Shown: positions 34,116 through 44,079 of the stretch, one piece after another
How the letters are laid out: each line of letters begins with the position of its first letter
How positions within the stretch are numbered: position 1 is the stretch's first letter
NCBI RefSeq assembly: GCF_014192575.1
Contig: NZ_JACHYC010000006.1
Location: forward strand, 558,001-622,000
Source of the DNA: Variovorax sp. Sphag1AA
GTDB taxonomy: Bacteria > Pseudomonadota > Gammaproteobacteria > Burkholderiales > Burkholderiaceae_C
Length of the DNA: 64,000 bases
Reading direction: 5' to 3'
Notes under the pieces: generated by a model
What the model saw: only the letters and a program-made list of their open reading frames with translations
Database searches by the model: none
What the model was told of the DNA's origin: nothing
Made by a program: the position numbers and the translations under genes

Positions 34116-34517
34116 ATGTTGATCGTCCTCGACACCAACATCGTTCTCGACCTTTTGGTGTTCGACGATCCGGAGCGGGCACCGCTCGCGGCCGCGCTGG
34201 CCGCCGGCGAGCTGCGCTGGCTGGCGACCGCCGCGATGCGCGATGAGTTCGAGCGCGTGCTCGGGTACCCGCTGATCGTCGCGCGGCTGGCCGCCATCGG
34301 CCGCCAGACCGCCGAAGTGCTCGCCGCCTTCGATGCACGTGCGCAGATGGTCGACGGCGTTCCTGCCCGCGCGCCTTGCGTGTGCAGCGATCCGGACGAC
34401 CAGATCTTCATCGACCTCGCGGTCGCGCACGGTGCGCGATTGTTGAGCAAGGACCGCGCTGTGCTGTCGATGCATAGGCGCCTCGCGGCGCACGGCGTCG
34501 CCGTTTCGACCACCTAG
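34116..34517 (+). CDS. PIN-domain protein, putative toxin family
   Basis: 133 residues from ATG 34116 (MLIVLDTNIVLDLLVF). The PIN nuclease acidic residues are present: Asp6 in LDTN, a central Glu in MRDEFERVL, and CSDPDDQIFIDLAVAHGARLLSKDRAVL for the C-terminal aspartates. This resembles the PIN_3 'putative toxin' group. No antitoxin-like small gene precedes it; the GST gene ends 20 bases upstream. It may be a solitary RNase or an orphan toxin. Confidence 0.8.
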   Translation: MLIVLDTNIVLDLLVFDDPERAPLAAALAAGELRWLATAAMRDEFERVLGYPLIVARLAAIGRQTAEVLAAFDARAQMVDGVPARAPCVCSDPDDQIFIDLAVAHGARLLSKDRAVLSMHRRLAAHGVAVSTT

Positions 34518-34627
34518 CTCCCGACGGCAGCAGTCGACGCCTTCCGACACGGTTTGACGGTCGAGCCCACGCGGGCCCAAGGCAGAGCATGTGGAGACTG
34601 GGCGGATCGAAGCTCAGGAGAAAGCGT

Positions 34628-34799
34628 ATGTCCTTCGTCCTCTACATGATCGGCTTCCTGGTCTTTATGGCCGGCGTGGCCTGGGGACGCGTCCGTGGCC
34701 GGCGTGCCTTCGCTCTACATCGGCATCGGCGCGCTGATCCTGCTGGGGATCGGCATCTTCAGTGCGGTGGGTCGCACGCGGAGCAAGGATCCATCCTGA
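34628..34799 (+). pseudogene. Small membrane protein interrupted by one-base frameshift
   Basis: A strong AGGAG with 7-base spacing precedes an ATG at 34628 that encodes MSFVLYMIGFLVFMAGVAWG, a clear membrane helix. The frame then breaks near the GGGG at 34683–34686. One base over, the reading continues ASVAGVPSLYIGIGALILLG and ends RTRSKDPS at 34799, a second helix and natural end. The total is 172 bases, one more than a multiple of three. Without the extra base it would be a 56-residue two-helix protein. It could be a true frameshift, a sequencing error or programmed slippage; read on in frame zero, the product ends at 34807. Confidence 0.6.
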
Positions 34800-34814
34800 G
34801 GCCGTAGCCCCCTG

Positions 34815-35711
34815 TCAGTTTCCGTACCAGCGCGCCAGCAGCCGGGCCACCGCGCGCACGCGCTGGGTGTCACGCCCCCAGCGCCGCCCCGACGGCAGAT
34901 GCCGCAACCAGCGCATTCGGCGCGCGGCGACATTCAGCCGGTCTCGGACTTCGTCGCTCGCATCCGCCAGCACTGCATGCCAATGCTGGGCAGCGGCGTG
35001 CGGCGATGCAGCATTCACCAGCATCGCGGTGGAATGAAGGTAGCTGAGCCAGTCACGCGTCTGGCATTCGGGAAGCGGCAGCGTTTCGCCGGGGTCGTCC
35101 TCGAAATCGATGTAGCCGATGGTGCCGTCCGGGCATTGCACGAGATTGCGGTCGAAGGCCTGGCTCAGGTAGGCGTCCCGCGAATGCACCAGCGCGATGG
35201 CGTCGAGCCCCTCGCGCCAGACCGCGAGCAGCGCTGCCGGGCCGGCGGCCGCCGCGTGGTCGAGGCGCTCCTGGAGCACCACGGCCGGCCGGCCGCTTTC
35301 GCCGAGGTCGGAGATCAGCATGCCGTCCGTCTGCTGCGCCAGCACAGCCGGCACGCGCAGGCCGGCATCGCCGAGCTGGCGCAGCCGCCGCGCCTCGATC
35401 TCGATCGCCGCTTCGCCGCCCGGATTGGGAACGGGCGAGAGCACGTCGAGCCGCAGGACAGCGGAAATCGCCGCCAGGAGCCGATAGCGCGCCTGGCCAT
35501 GACGCGGGCCGGCCTTTTTCAGCCAGACGCGCTGCCCGCCGAAGCGGTGGCTCGACACGGCCTTGGTCTGCTGGGGCAGCATGAGACGCAGGAATTCAGC
35601 GTAATCCTCGGGCTCGGGCGGCGTATCCACCTCGAGGGGCGCCGGCGCGGACGCCGCGCCTTTTCGCATCTGTACGCGGGATGAAATCCCGCCTCGTCTG
35701 ACAACGCTCAT
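34815..35711 (-). CDS. Protein-kinase-fold protein, Bud32/LPS-kinase-like
   Basis: 298 residues from ATG 35711; other starts (35771, 35666) are possible and none has a good ribosome site. An atypical kinase core can be traced: VWLKKAG (candidate ATP-site Lys, 64/65), EIEARRL (C-helix Glu), LISDLGES hinge region, then VHSRDAYLSQAFDRNLV with Asp179 and FDRN(189) as catalytic loop and YIDFEDDP with Asp202 replacing DFG. This is the layout of Bud32, Kdo and aminoglycoside kinases. Substrate unknown. The C-terminus is very Arg-rich. Confidence 0.65.
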   Translation of the reverse strand: MSVVRRGGISSRVQMRKGAASAPAPLEVDTPPEPEDYAEFLRLMLPQQTKAVSSHRFGGQRVWLKKAGPRHGQARYRLLAAISAVLRLDVLSPVPNPGGEAAIEIEARRLRQLGDAGLRVPAVLAQQTDGMLISDLGESGRPAVVLQERLDHAAAAGPAALLAVWREGLDAIALVHSRDAYLSQAFDRNLVQCPDGTIGYIDFEDDPGETLPLPECQTRDWLSYLHSTAMLVNAASPHAAAQHWHAVLADASDEVRDRLNVAARRMRWLRHLPSGRRWGRDTQRVRAVARLLARWYGN

Positions 35712-35857
35712 ACGGACAGGATCGGGGGCTGGCAGGTCGGCGCGATTTCGCAAAGCGAAAAAAAGGCGCAACCCGCGGGGAAGAGCGGAATCGACGGGGT
35801 AGGAATAGCGGTCTCCGGGAACCTTGCTGCATCATAGAGGGCTGCCTGTGCACTGAC

Positions 35858-37877
<2,020 letters not shown>

Positions 37878-37883
37878 AGCGCC

Positions 37884-38327
37884 TCAGGCGGCCATGTCTC
37901 CGGCCGGTGTGGAGAAGCGCACATCGCCGATCCAGTTGCGCTTGCGGCGTGCGAGGCGTGCGTCAATGTCCTCGCCCTCGAACGACGCCGGCACCTGGCG
38001 AAGCAGCGATCGATCCACGTTGCCGAAGCTGTTCACGTTGACGACCGCATAGGTGCGATCTTCAAGTTCGCAGGTCACGAGCGGCACCACGCCGCACCGG
38101 CTGCAGACGTGGAAGCGGCCGGTGCCCGTTCCGAAGAAGTAACCCGGATCGAGCGACGGGTCCTGCACGGTCACCCGCAAGGCGCCGGCCGGATTGGACG
38201 TCCACACGCCCCCATGCTTGACGCAGAACGAGCAGCCGCAGGCCCGCGCCGGTATCTCGGTGGGCTCCGGCTCCCAGGTGAAGTCGAAGGAAATGTTGCC
38301 GCAGTGGCAGCCGCCCTGGATCAGCAT
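37884..38327 (-). CDS. GFA family (glutathione-dependent formaldehyde-activating-like) protein
   Basis: 147 residues. Zinc-binding cysteines in the Mss4/GFA fold: GGCHCGNISFDF, CGCSFCVKHGG and CSRCGVVPLV. Founding member Gfa forms the glutathione–formaldehyde adduct, though most family members have no shown activity. Last gene in a leftward run that also includes GNAT, SnoaL-like, CinA and PgpA genes. Confidence 0.87.
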   Translation of the reverse strand: MLIQGGCHCGNISFDFTWEPEPTEIPARACGCSFCVKHGGVWTSNPAGALRVTVQDPSLDPGYFFGTGTGRFHVCSRCGVVPLVTCELEDRTYAVVNVNSFGNVDRSLLRQVPASFEGEDIDARLARRKRNWIGDVRFSTPAGDMAA

Positions 38328-38357
38328 GGCGGACCTCCTGTTCGGATTCGGGACAGT

Positions 38358-38666
38358 TCAGATGTTGAAAGCGCGTCGTGACGCGGGTTGCACGATATCC
38401 AGGTACTCGGGGTGCTTGCGGAGCCATCCGGCGATGAACTGGCACACCGGAATCACCGGCTGGCCTTTCGCCCGCGCCTGGTCGAGCACGTGCCGCGCGA
38501 TCGCGGATCCCACCCCCTTGCCTTCGAACGCCGGCAGCACCTCGGTGTGGGTGAACATGATGGCGTTGCTCAGCACGTTGTATTCGCAATAGCCTGCGAG
38601 TTCGCCGCCGATGGTTGCCTCGTAGCGATGCAGTTCGGGCTTGTCGGTGATCGTGATGTCGGTCAT
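38358..38666 (-). CDS. Small GNAT-type N-acetyltransferase, YjdJ-like
   Basis: 102 residues, the compact one-domain type. Acetyl-CoA loop VLPAFEGKGVGSAIARHVLDQARAKG and C-terminal VIPVCQFIAGWLRKHPEYLDIV are characteristic of the short YjdJ/AtAct-like group. Acceptor unknown. 30 bases upstream of the GFA gene on the same strand. Confidence 0.87.
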   Translation of the reverse strand: MTDITITDKPELHRYEATIGGELAGYCEYNVLSNAIMFTHTEVLPAFEGKGVGSAIARHVLDQARAKGQPVIPVCQFIAGWLRKHPEYLDIVQPASRRAFNI

Positions 38667-38682
38667 GCGGTGTCCGTGAGGT

Positions 38683-39180
38683 TCAGGGTTGGCGGGCGAG
38701 GAAGGTTGCCAGATTGGTCGACGCCGTCCCGCGCACCTTCTTGCGCAGCATCGGCGACCAGCCCAGCAGCAGGCCCGGCGTGCCGAGCGCCTGCCGGGAC
38801 CATCGCCAGAACTCGAAGCTGTCCTGTTGCGTGGCGATCAGGCCTTCGGGCGTGAACGTGAAGCGCGAGTCGATCGAGTTGTCGACGATGCGGCCGGTCG
38901 TGCTGAAGAGATAGTGCGCGTCCCAATGGGCCTGTCCGGTGGTTTCATCGGCCCGCACGTCGCGGTAGCTCAGCTTCCAGACCGATGCGCCCTTGGCCCG
39001 CGTGCCGCTGCACAGCATCTTCCACATCCCGCCGACTTCGCGTGCGCCGCGCAGCGAAAAGGCTTCGTCGTCGAAGCTCGCATCCGGTGCGTAGCAGGCG
39101 GCCATCGTGTCCGCATCGAGCTGCGCGAAGGCGTCGTAGAACCGGCGGATGGTTTGTTCGTTTTGCGTCGGGGTTGTCAT
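38683..39180 (-). CDS. NTF2-like / SnoaL-fold protein
   Basis: 165 residues. N-terminal NEQTIRRFYDAFAQLDADTMAACYAPDASFDDEAF is the standard SnoaL/NTF2-like opening, followed by beta-sheet with GQAHWDAHYLFSTTGRIVDNSIDSRFTF. The fold forms a small-molecule pocket; members are isomerases, cyclases or binding proteins. Only three bases separate it from cinA, so they are probably cotranscribed. Function unknown. Confidence 0.83.
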   Translation of the reverse strand: MTTPTQNEQTIRRFYDAFAQLDADTMAACYAPDASFDDEAFSLRGAREVGGMWKMLCSGTRAKGASVWKLSYRDVRADETTGQAHWDAHYLFSTTGRIVDNSIDSRFTFTPEGLIATQQDSFEFWRWSRQALGTPGLLLGWSPMLRKKVRGTASTNLATFLARQP

Positions 39181-39183
39181 GGT

Positions 39184-39696
39184 TCAGGGCTGCGGGATCA
39201 TTTCGGCCAGTGTCTGCAAGGCATGGTGGACTGTGGCGGCACGCACCGCGGCGCGGTCGCCGTCGAAGCGCCGGCGTTCGGTGCGGACCTTGCCGTCGAC
39301 CGACCAGCCGAACCACACCGTACCCACCGGCTTTTCCGGCGAGCCACCGGTGGGGCCGGCGACGCCGGTGACCGCCACTGCCGTCTGCGCGTTCGAGTGG
39401 GTGACAGCACCCTCGGCCATCGCGCGCGCGACTTCCTCGCTCACTGCGCCATGGGCCTGGATCAGCGCGGCGTCGACGCCGAGCAGTTCGGTCTTGGCCT
39501 CGTTCGAATAGCTGACGAAACCACGTTCGAACCAGTTGCTGGAGCCCGACAGGTCGGTGCACGCACCGGCGATGAGTCCGCCGGTGCAGCTTTCGGCCGT
39601 AGCCATCATCCAGCGCTTGCGCTGCAGAAGATCGGCCAGCGCCAGTACCAGTGCGGGCGTGTCGAGGTCGGAAAGTGCGGGTGGTATCTGCGTCAT
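39184..39696 (-). CDS. pncC: CinA C-terminal-type nicotinamide-nucleotide amidase
   Basis: 170 residues from ATG 39696; ATG 39708, overlapping the pgpA stop, would add four. Single PncC domain: MMATAESCTGGLIAGACTDLSGSSNWFERGFVSYSNEAKTELLGV and AVTGVAGPTGGSPEKPVGTVWFG are the diagnostic blocks. It deamidates NMN to nicotinic-acid mononucleotide in the pyridine-nucleotide salvage cycle. Follows pgpA, the usual betaproteobacterial order. Confidence 0.93.
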   Translation of the reverse strand: MTQIPPALSDLDTPALVLALADLLQRKRWMMATAESCTGGLIAGACTDLSGSSNWFERGFVSYSNEAKTELLGVDAALIQAHGAVSEEVARAMAEGAVTHSNAQTAVAVTGVAGPTGGSPEKPVGTVWFGWSVDGKVRTERRRFDGDRAAVRAATVHHALQTLAEMIPQP

Positions 39697-39701
39697 CGTG
39701 T

Positions 39702-40271
39702 TCACCATGCGCGAAGCGCGGAAACTGCGGCAATCACCAGCAGCGTGCAGAAGGCCGCCACGAGATCGTCAAAGATGATGCCGAATCCGGCGATGCTCCA
39801 GCGCATCGTCTCGGGCGTCGCGTCCTTCTGCTTGAAGAGCGCATCGGCCCAGCCCACGGGCCCTCGCTTGACCGCATCGAAGAGGCGGAAGAGCGCGAAG
39901 GCGAAGAGCTGCATGAGCAGCCCGGCGGGCATGACGATCCAGAGCACGATCCAGAACGCGACGACTTCGTCCCACACGACATTGCTGGGGTCGGCCACGT
40001 TCATATGCCGGGCGGTCACGGTGCAGGCCCACCAGCCGATCGGCAGCGATGCCAGGATCACCCAGCCGATCGCGGCATCCGACAGCCAGAGCTGCATGAC
40101 CAAGTAGGCCGCCCACGCCCACAGCGTGCCGAAGGTGCCGGGTGCGCGGCGCGGGAGGCCCGAGCCGAAACCCAGGGCGATGAGATGCGCGGGATGCGAG
40201 AGCATGAAACGCACCGTGGCGCGACGCGGCGAGAAATCGGGCATGGCACCGGAAGGGGAAGCAGCGGACAT
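39702..40271 (-). CDS. pgpA: Phosphatidylglycerophosphatase A
   Basis: 189 residues from ATG 40271. An inner-membrane phosphatase that converts phosphatidylglycerol phosphate to phosphatidylglycerol. Typical motifs: FGSGLPRRAPGTFGTLWA at the N-terminus, NVVWDEVVAFWIVLW (metal-binding acidic residues) and FALFRLFDAVKRGPVGWAD. Four hydrophobic segments are visible. Overlaps or abuts cinA. In many betaproteobacteria thiL is the direct upstream neighbour; here a two-component pair separates them. Confidence 0.92.
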   Translation of the reverse strand: MSAASPSGAMPDFSPRRATVRFMLSHPAHLIALGFGSGLPRRAPGTFGTLWAWAAYLVMQLWLSDAAIGWVILASLPIGWWACTVTARHMNVADPSNVVWDEVVAFWIVLWIVMPAGLLMQLFAFALFRLFDAVKRGPVGWADALFKQKDATPETMRWSIAGFGIIFDDLVAAFCTLLVIAAVSALRAW

Positions 40272-40320
40272 GAGGGCGACAGTGTCGCGCATCTGCCCCG
40301 CACCCCGCCAGCGGGTGTAC

Positions 40321-40575
40321 TCAGGCCGGCTGGAAGTGCTGCTCGATGCGCTGGGCGACCGCCTTCGGCGCGCGGCGCAGGGCCTCGATGGCGCACGCGC
40401 CGAGGAACAGGCCTTCGAGCTTCAACTCCACGCTCGCGAAGTAGAGGCCGAGCGAAGCGGCCGCGTCGATCAGGCAGTGCTCGATCGACGCAAAGGTGCC
40501 ACCGGCTTCCTGATCGCTGATGCGATAGGAGTAGGCGTCGGGTTCGACACGGCGGATCTCGAGCACGGGCTTCAT
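40321..40575 (-). CDS. Hypothetical 84-residue protein
   Basis: 84 residues from ATG 40575 (MKPVLEIRRVEPDAYSYRISDQEAGG). A mixed beta then helix pattern with a C-terminal basic segment (IEALRRAPKAVAQRIEQHFQPA). Not recognised. It lies 49 bases upstream of pgpA on the same strand and is divergent from the LuxR-type regulator, 82 bases away. No clear ribosome-binding site. Confidence 0.6.
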   Translation of the reverse strand: MKPVLEIRRVEPDAYSYRISDQEAGGTFASIEHCLIDAAASLGLYFASVELKLEGLFLGACAIEALRRAPKAVAQRIEQHFQPA

Positions 40576-40657
40576 TGCAAGGCAATCATCGGCAGGCGGC
40601 CCCGGGAGGTAAATAGTCCATTTGGACCGCCCGGACTTCGCGCAGAATTCGCGGGTC

Positions 40658-41278
40658 ATGCTGCCGGCCAAGATCCTTCTTATCGACGACCACGCCATGT
40701 TCCGCTGCGGATTGCGGATGGTGCTTTCGTCCGGAATTCCGAATGTCGAAGTGGCCGAGGCCGGCTCGTTGGAAGAGGCCATGAAGACCGCCCTGGTCGA
40801 CCCGGGCCTGGTGCTGCTCGACATCCAGCTCCATGGGCTGAACGGCCTCGAAGGCATCGCGCTCGTGAGGCGAAAGTGGCCCGACGCGCCGGTGGTCATC
40901 CTGTCTTCCGACGCCACGCCGCAGAGTGTGCGGCTTGCGCTGGACCGTGGCGCGGCGGCCTTCGTCTCCAAGGCGGAGTCGGCCGACAACATCCTCGCGG
41001 TCATCGAGAAGCTCCGGCGCGGGCAGGAAGTGGCAGCGCCGGTGCACGCGGACGCGCCGCCGGCCGAGGGCGATCAGCCCCGGCAATTGCTCACGCCACG
41101 CCAGTTCGAGGTGCTCGATCTGCTGTGCCAGGGCCTGTCGAACAAGGTGATCGGCCGGCGTCTCAATCTCTCGGAGAACACGGTGCGCGGCCATGTGCAG
41201 GCCGTACTCGCGGCACTCGAGGTGTCGAGCCGCTCCGAGGCCGGCTTCGAGGCACGGCGACGGGGGCTCGTTTCCTGA
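40658..41278 (+). CDS. LuxR/NarL-type response regulator
   Basis: 206 residues from ATG 40658; an upstream start adding 12 residues lacks signals. Receiver domain residues about 4–120 with acidic pocket Asp10-Asp11, phospho-acceptor Asp55 in LVLLDIQLHG, and Lys in FVSKAES. LuxR-type helix-turn-helix at about 143–200 (LTPRQFEVLDLLCQGLSNKVIGRRLNLSENTVRGHVQAVL). The stop shares a base with the start of the hybrid kinase gene (TGATG), so the two are coupled and very probably partners. Confidence 0.93.
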   Translation: MLPAKILLIDDHAMFRCGLRMVLSSGIPNVEVAEAGSLEEAMKTALVDPGLVLLDIQLHGLNGLEGIALVRRKWPDAPVVILSSDATPQSVRLALDRGAAAFVSKAESADNILAVIEKLRRGQEVAAPVHADAPPAEGDQPRQLLTPRQFEVLDLLCQGLSNKVIGRRLNLSENTVRGHVQAVLAALEVSSRSEAGFEARRRGLVS

Positions 41279-43095
41279 TGCGCAATCCGCTGCGCCTCGC
41301 CGAAGGGCGCACGCTGGTGGAGCAATTGCGCCTGCTGCTGGGCAACGTCGGCAGCTCGGTGGGGCCGACCATCCTCGTGGCGTTGCTGCTCGTGTGGGTG
41401 CTGTCGAACCCAGGCAACGCAACCGGGCTGCGGGTGTGGGCCGGCATGGTGATCCTGAGCAAACTCTGGTGCGCGCGCGAGGCGCGGCGCATGCTGGCCA
41501 TGGAGATTCCTCCCGATCGTGCGCCCGGCCTCGTGTGGCAGCAGATGGTGCTCAATGCGGTCGACGGCGCGATCTGGGGTGCCCTGGGCTGGGCGGCGCT
41601 CGGTACGACGACGATGGCCGGCAGCGTGCTGGTGGTCGCGGTGCTCGCGGGGGTTGCCGGCAGTTCGATGTCGTCGCTGGCGCCGGTGCTGCCGGTGTTC
41701 ATCGTGTTCGGCACCACCGAACTCGCGGTGCTCGCGGCCAAGCTCTGGACGCTGGACGATCCGGCCTACAACGCCCTTGGCGTGGCGGGGCTCCTCTACA
41801 TCGTGACCTTGCTCGGGCAGGCGCGCAACAGCGGGAAGGCGGCGCTGGCGGCGATCAAGTTGCGCTTCGAGAACGTGGAGCTCATCGAGCGCCTGCGCGT
41901 CGAGACCGAGCACGCGCAGGCCGCGCACCAGCAGGCCGAGCAGGCGAATCTCGCCAAGTCCAAATTCCTCGCGGCGGCCAGCCATGACCTGCGCCAACCG
42001 ATCCACGCACAAGGCCTGTTCCTCGAAGTGCTCGCGCGCAGCAAGCTGTCGGCCTCGCAATACGACGCGCTCGCGAATGCGCGCGCGACCTGGCAGGCGT
42101 CGGCGGAAATGCTGGACACGCTGCTCGATTTCTCCCGCATCGAAGCAGGCGTGGTCGAGCCGCAGATGCAGGTGTTTCCGCTGCAGCCCTTGCTCAACAA
42201 GATCGAGAACGAACTCGCGCCGCAGGCGGACGCGAAGGGCATCATCTATCGCTCGCACGAAACGCATGTGGCGGTGCGCTCCGATCCGGCGCTCGTGGCG
42301 CTGATCTTGCGCAACCTGGTGTCGAACGCGATCCGCTACACCGAGCGCGGCGGCGTGCTCGTCGCGTGCCGCGAACGCGGCGGCCGCGCGGTGATCGAGG
42401 TGTGGGACACAGGCATCGGCATCGATGCCTCCCAGCACGAGGACATCTTTCGCGAATTCCACCAGCTCGGCAACGCAGAGCGTGACCGGCGCAAGGGTCT
42501 GGGCCTGGGGCTCGCGATCGCGCAGGGGCTCGCGCGAGCGCTCGGCACTGCGCTCGGGCTGGCTTCGCGGCCGGGGCGCGGCAGTGTCTTCCGCCTTGCG
42601 TTGCCGACGGCGCAGATGGGCGTGGTGAGCAGCGGCGTCGAAGTCATTCCGGGGCATTCGAGCGTCTTCAATGTGCGCGTGCTCGTCATTGACGATGACG
42701 ACGCGATCCGTGCGGGCATGCGCCAGCTACTGACCGCCTGGGGCTGCGAATGCGACGTGGCCGATTCGATCGAGGAAGCACTGGCGCTCGCACGGCTGCA
42801 TCCCCCGGGGCTCGTCATCAGCGACTACCGCCTGCGTGAACTGCGCACCGGCGCCGAAGCGATCGCTGCCCTGCGGGCGGAGTTCGGCCAGCGACTACCG
42901 GCGCTGCTCATCACCGGGGACACTGCGCCACAGCGGCTGCGCGAGGCGAGGGCGAGCGGCGTGCCGCTACTGCACAAGCCGGTGTCGCCGAACCAGCTCT
43001 ATCACGGGCTGGTGTGCGTGCTCAACGATGTCGAGCTGGATTCGTCCTTCGCGATGCTCGACGCCGCGCCCGATCCAGGCCTGAAGCGGGCCTGA
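41278..43095 (+). CDS. Hybrid sensor histidine kinase/response regulator
   Basis: 605 residues. About six hydrophobic helices in residues 28–182, coiled linker (ENVELIERLRVETEHAQAAHQQAEQ), HisKA with His236 in ASHDLRQP, HATPase domain (NLVSNAIRYTERG, WDTGIGI, GLGLGLAIAQGLA), then a receiver with Asp516 in LVISDYRL. It is translationally coupled to the upstream LuxR-type regulator. It resembles the orphan hybrid kinase at 29–31 kb in layout, in the HDLRQP motif and in His position. Signal unknown. Confidence 0.9.
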   Translation: MRNPLRLAEGRTLVEQLRLLLGNVGSSVGPTILVALLLVWVLSNPGNATGLRVWAGMVILSKLWCAREARRMLAMEIPPDRAPGLVWQQMVLNAVDGAIWGALGWAALGTTTMAGSVLVVAVLAGVAGSSMSSLAPVLPVFIVFGTTELAVLAAKLWTLDDPAYNALGVAGLLYIVTLLGQARNSGKAALAAIKLRFENVELIERLRVETEHAQAAHQQAEQANLAKSKFLAAASHDLRQPIHAQGLFLEVLARSKLSASQYDALANARATWQASAEMLDTLLDFSRIEAGVVEPQMQVFPLQPLLNKIENELAPQADAKGIIYRSHETHVAVRSDPALVALILRNLVSNAIRYTERGGVLVACRERGGRAVIEVWDTGIGIDASQHEDIFREFHQLGNAERDRRKGLGLGLAIAQGLARALGTALGLASRPGRGSVFRLALPTAQMGVVSSGVEVIPGHSSVFNVRVLVIDDDDAIRAGMRQLLTAWGCECDVADSIEEALALARLHPPGLVISDYRLRELRTGAEAIAALRAEFGQRLPALLITGDTAPQRLREARASGVPLLHKPVSPNQLYHGLVCVLNDVELDSSFAMLDAAPDPGLKRA

Positions 43096-43103
43096 TTGCT
43101 TTA

Positions 43104-44072
43104 CTACTTGAAGTGGTCGAACGATGCGTAATGCTGATCGACCGGCTGGCCTAGCGCATCGACAAGACGCAGACCCGCTTCTGCTTCGATGCGGCCGATG
43201 CGCGTGACGTGCACCGATGCGGCGCGACCGGCCTGCGCGACCGCTTCGCGCGCAGATGGCGGCGCGGTGAACGCAAGCTCGTAGTCATCACCCCCGCCGA
43301 GAGCGCAGGCGCGCAATGCCTCGACGCCCAGGCCGCTCTCGAGTTCGTCGATGCCGACCAGCCCTGCCGCCGCATCGACATCGAGCGTGGCGCCGACGCC
43401 GCTCGCTTCGAGGATGTGGCCGAGATCGCCAATCAATCCGTCGCTGATGTCGACCGCCGCGGATGCAACGCCGCGCAACGCCTGCCCGAGCGCCACGCGC
43501 GGCGTCGGCATTTCCATGCGGGCGCGCGCCCGCTCGAAGAGATCGCCGGGCAACGAGAGAGTGCCGCGAAACACTTCGAGCGCGAGTCGCGCGTCGCCGA
43601 GCGTCCCGCTGACCCAGATGTCGTCGCCCGGTTTGGCGCCGGAGCGAAGCAGCGCATCGCCGGACGGTACTTCGCCGAACACCGTGATGCAGATGTTGAG
43701 CGGCCCGCGCGTGGTGTCGCCGCCGACGAGTTCGCAGCCATGCAGATGCGCCAGCGCGAAGAGCCCGCGCGAAAAACCGGCGAGCCAATCCTCATCGACC
43801 GACGGCAGCGCCAGCGCCAGCGTGAACGCGAGCGGCTTCGCGCCGCACGCTGCGAGATCGCTGAGGTTGACCGCCAGCGCCTTGTGGCCGAGCCGCTCGG
43901 CATCGACCGTCGAGAGAAAGTGCCTGCCCTCGACCAGCATGTCGGAGGACACCGCGAGCTGCATGCCCGCGGCCGGCGCGAGGAGCGCGCAGTCGTCGCC
44001 TACGCCCAGCGGCGAGCGCTTCACGGGGCGGGTGAAGTAGCGCGCGATCAAGTCGAATTCGCCGATGCTCAT
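43104..44072 (-). CDS. thiL: Thiamine-monophosphate kinase
   Basis: 322 residues from ATG 44072, preceded by GAGGT. It phosphorylates thiamine monophosphate to thiamine diphosphate, the last step of the pathway. PurM-like ATP fold: GEFDLIARYFTRP, GVGDDCALL (metal-binding aspartates), MLVEGRHFL, HKALAVNLSDLAACGAKPLAFTLALALP and VGGDTTRGP, then AVDISDGLIGDLGHIL. Downstream of ybdK by seven bases on the same strand, forming antiporter–ybdK–thiL. Confidence 0.94.
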   Translation of the reverse strand: MSIGEFDLIARYFTRPVKRSPLGVGDDCALLAPAAGMQLAVSSDMLVEGRHFLSTVDAERLGHKALAVNLSDLAACGAKPLAFTLALALPSVDEDWLAGFSRGLFALAHLHGCELVGGDTTRGPLNICITVFGEVPSGDALLRSGAKPGDDIWVSGTLGDARLALEVFRGTLSLPGDLFERARARMEMPTPRVALGQALRGVASAAVDISDGLIGDLGHILEASGVGATLDVDAAAGLVGIDELESGLGVEALRACALGGGDDYELAFTAPPSAREAVAQAGRAASVHVTRIGRIEAEAGLRLVDALGQPVDQHYASFDHFK

Positions 44073-44079
44073 GCCCACC

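Noticed and set aside
35746..35768. TTTCGC-AAA-GCGAAA followed by As, considered as a terminator
   Set aside because: Neither strand has the T run after the stem, and it lies upstream of two divergent genes, not after a gene.
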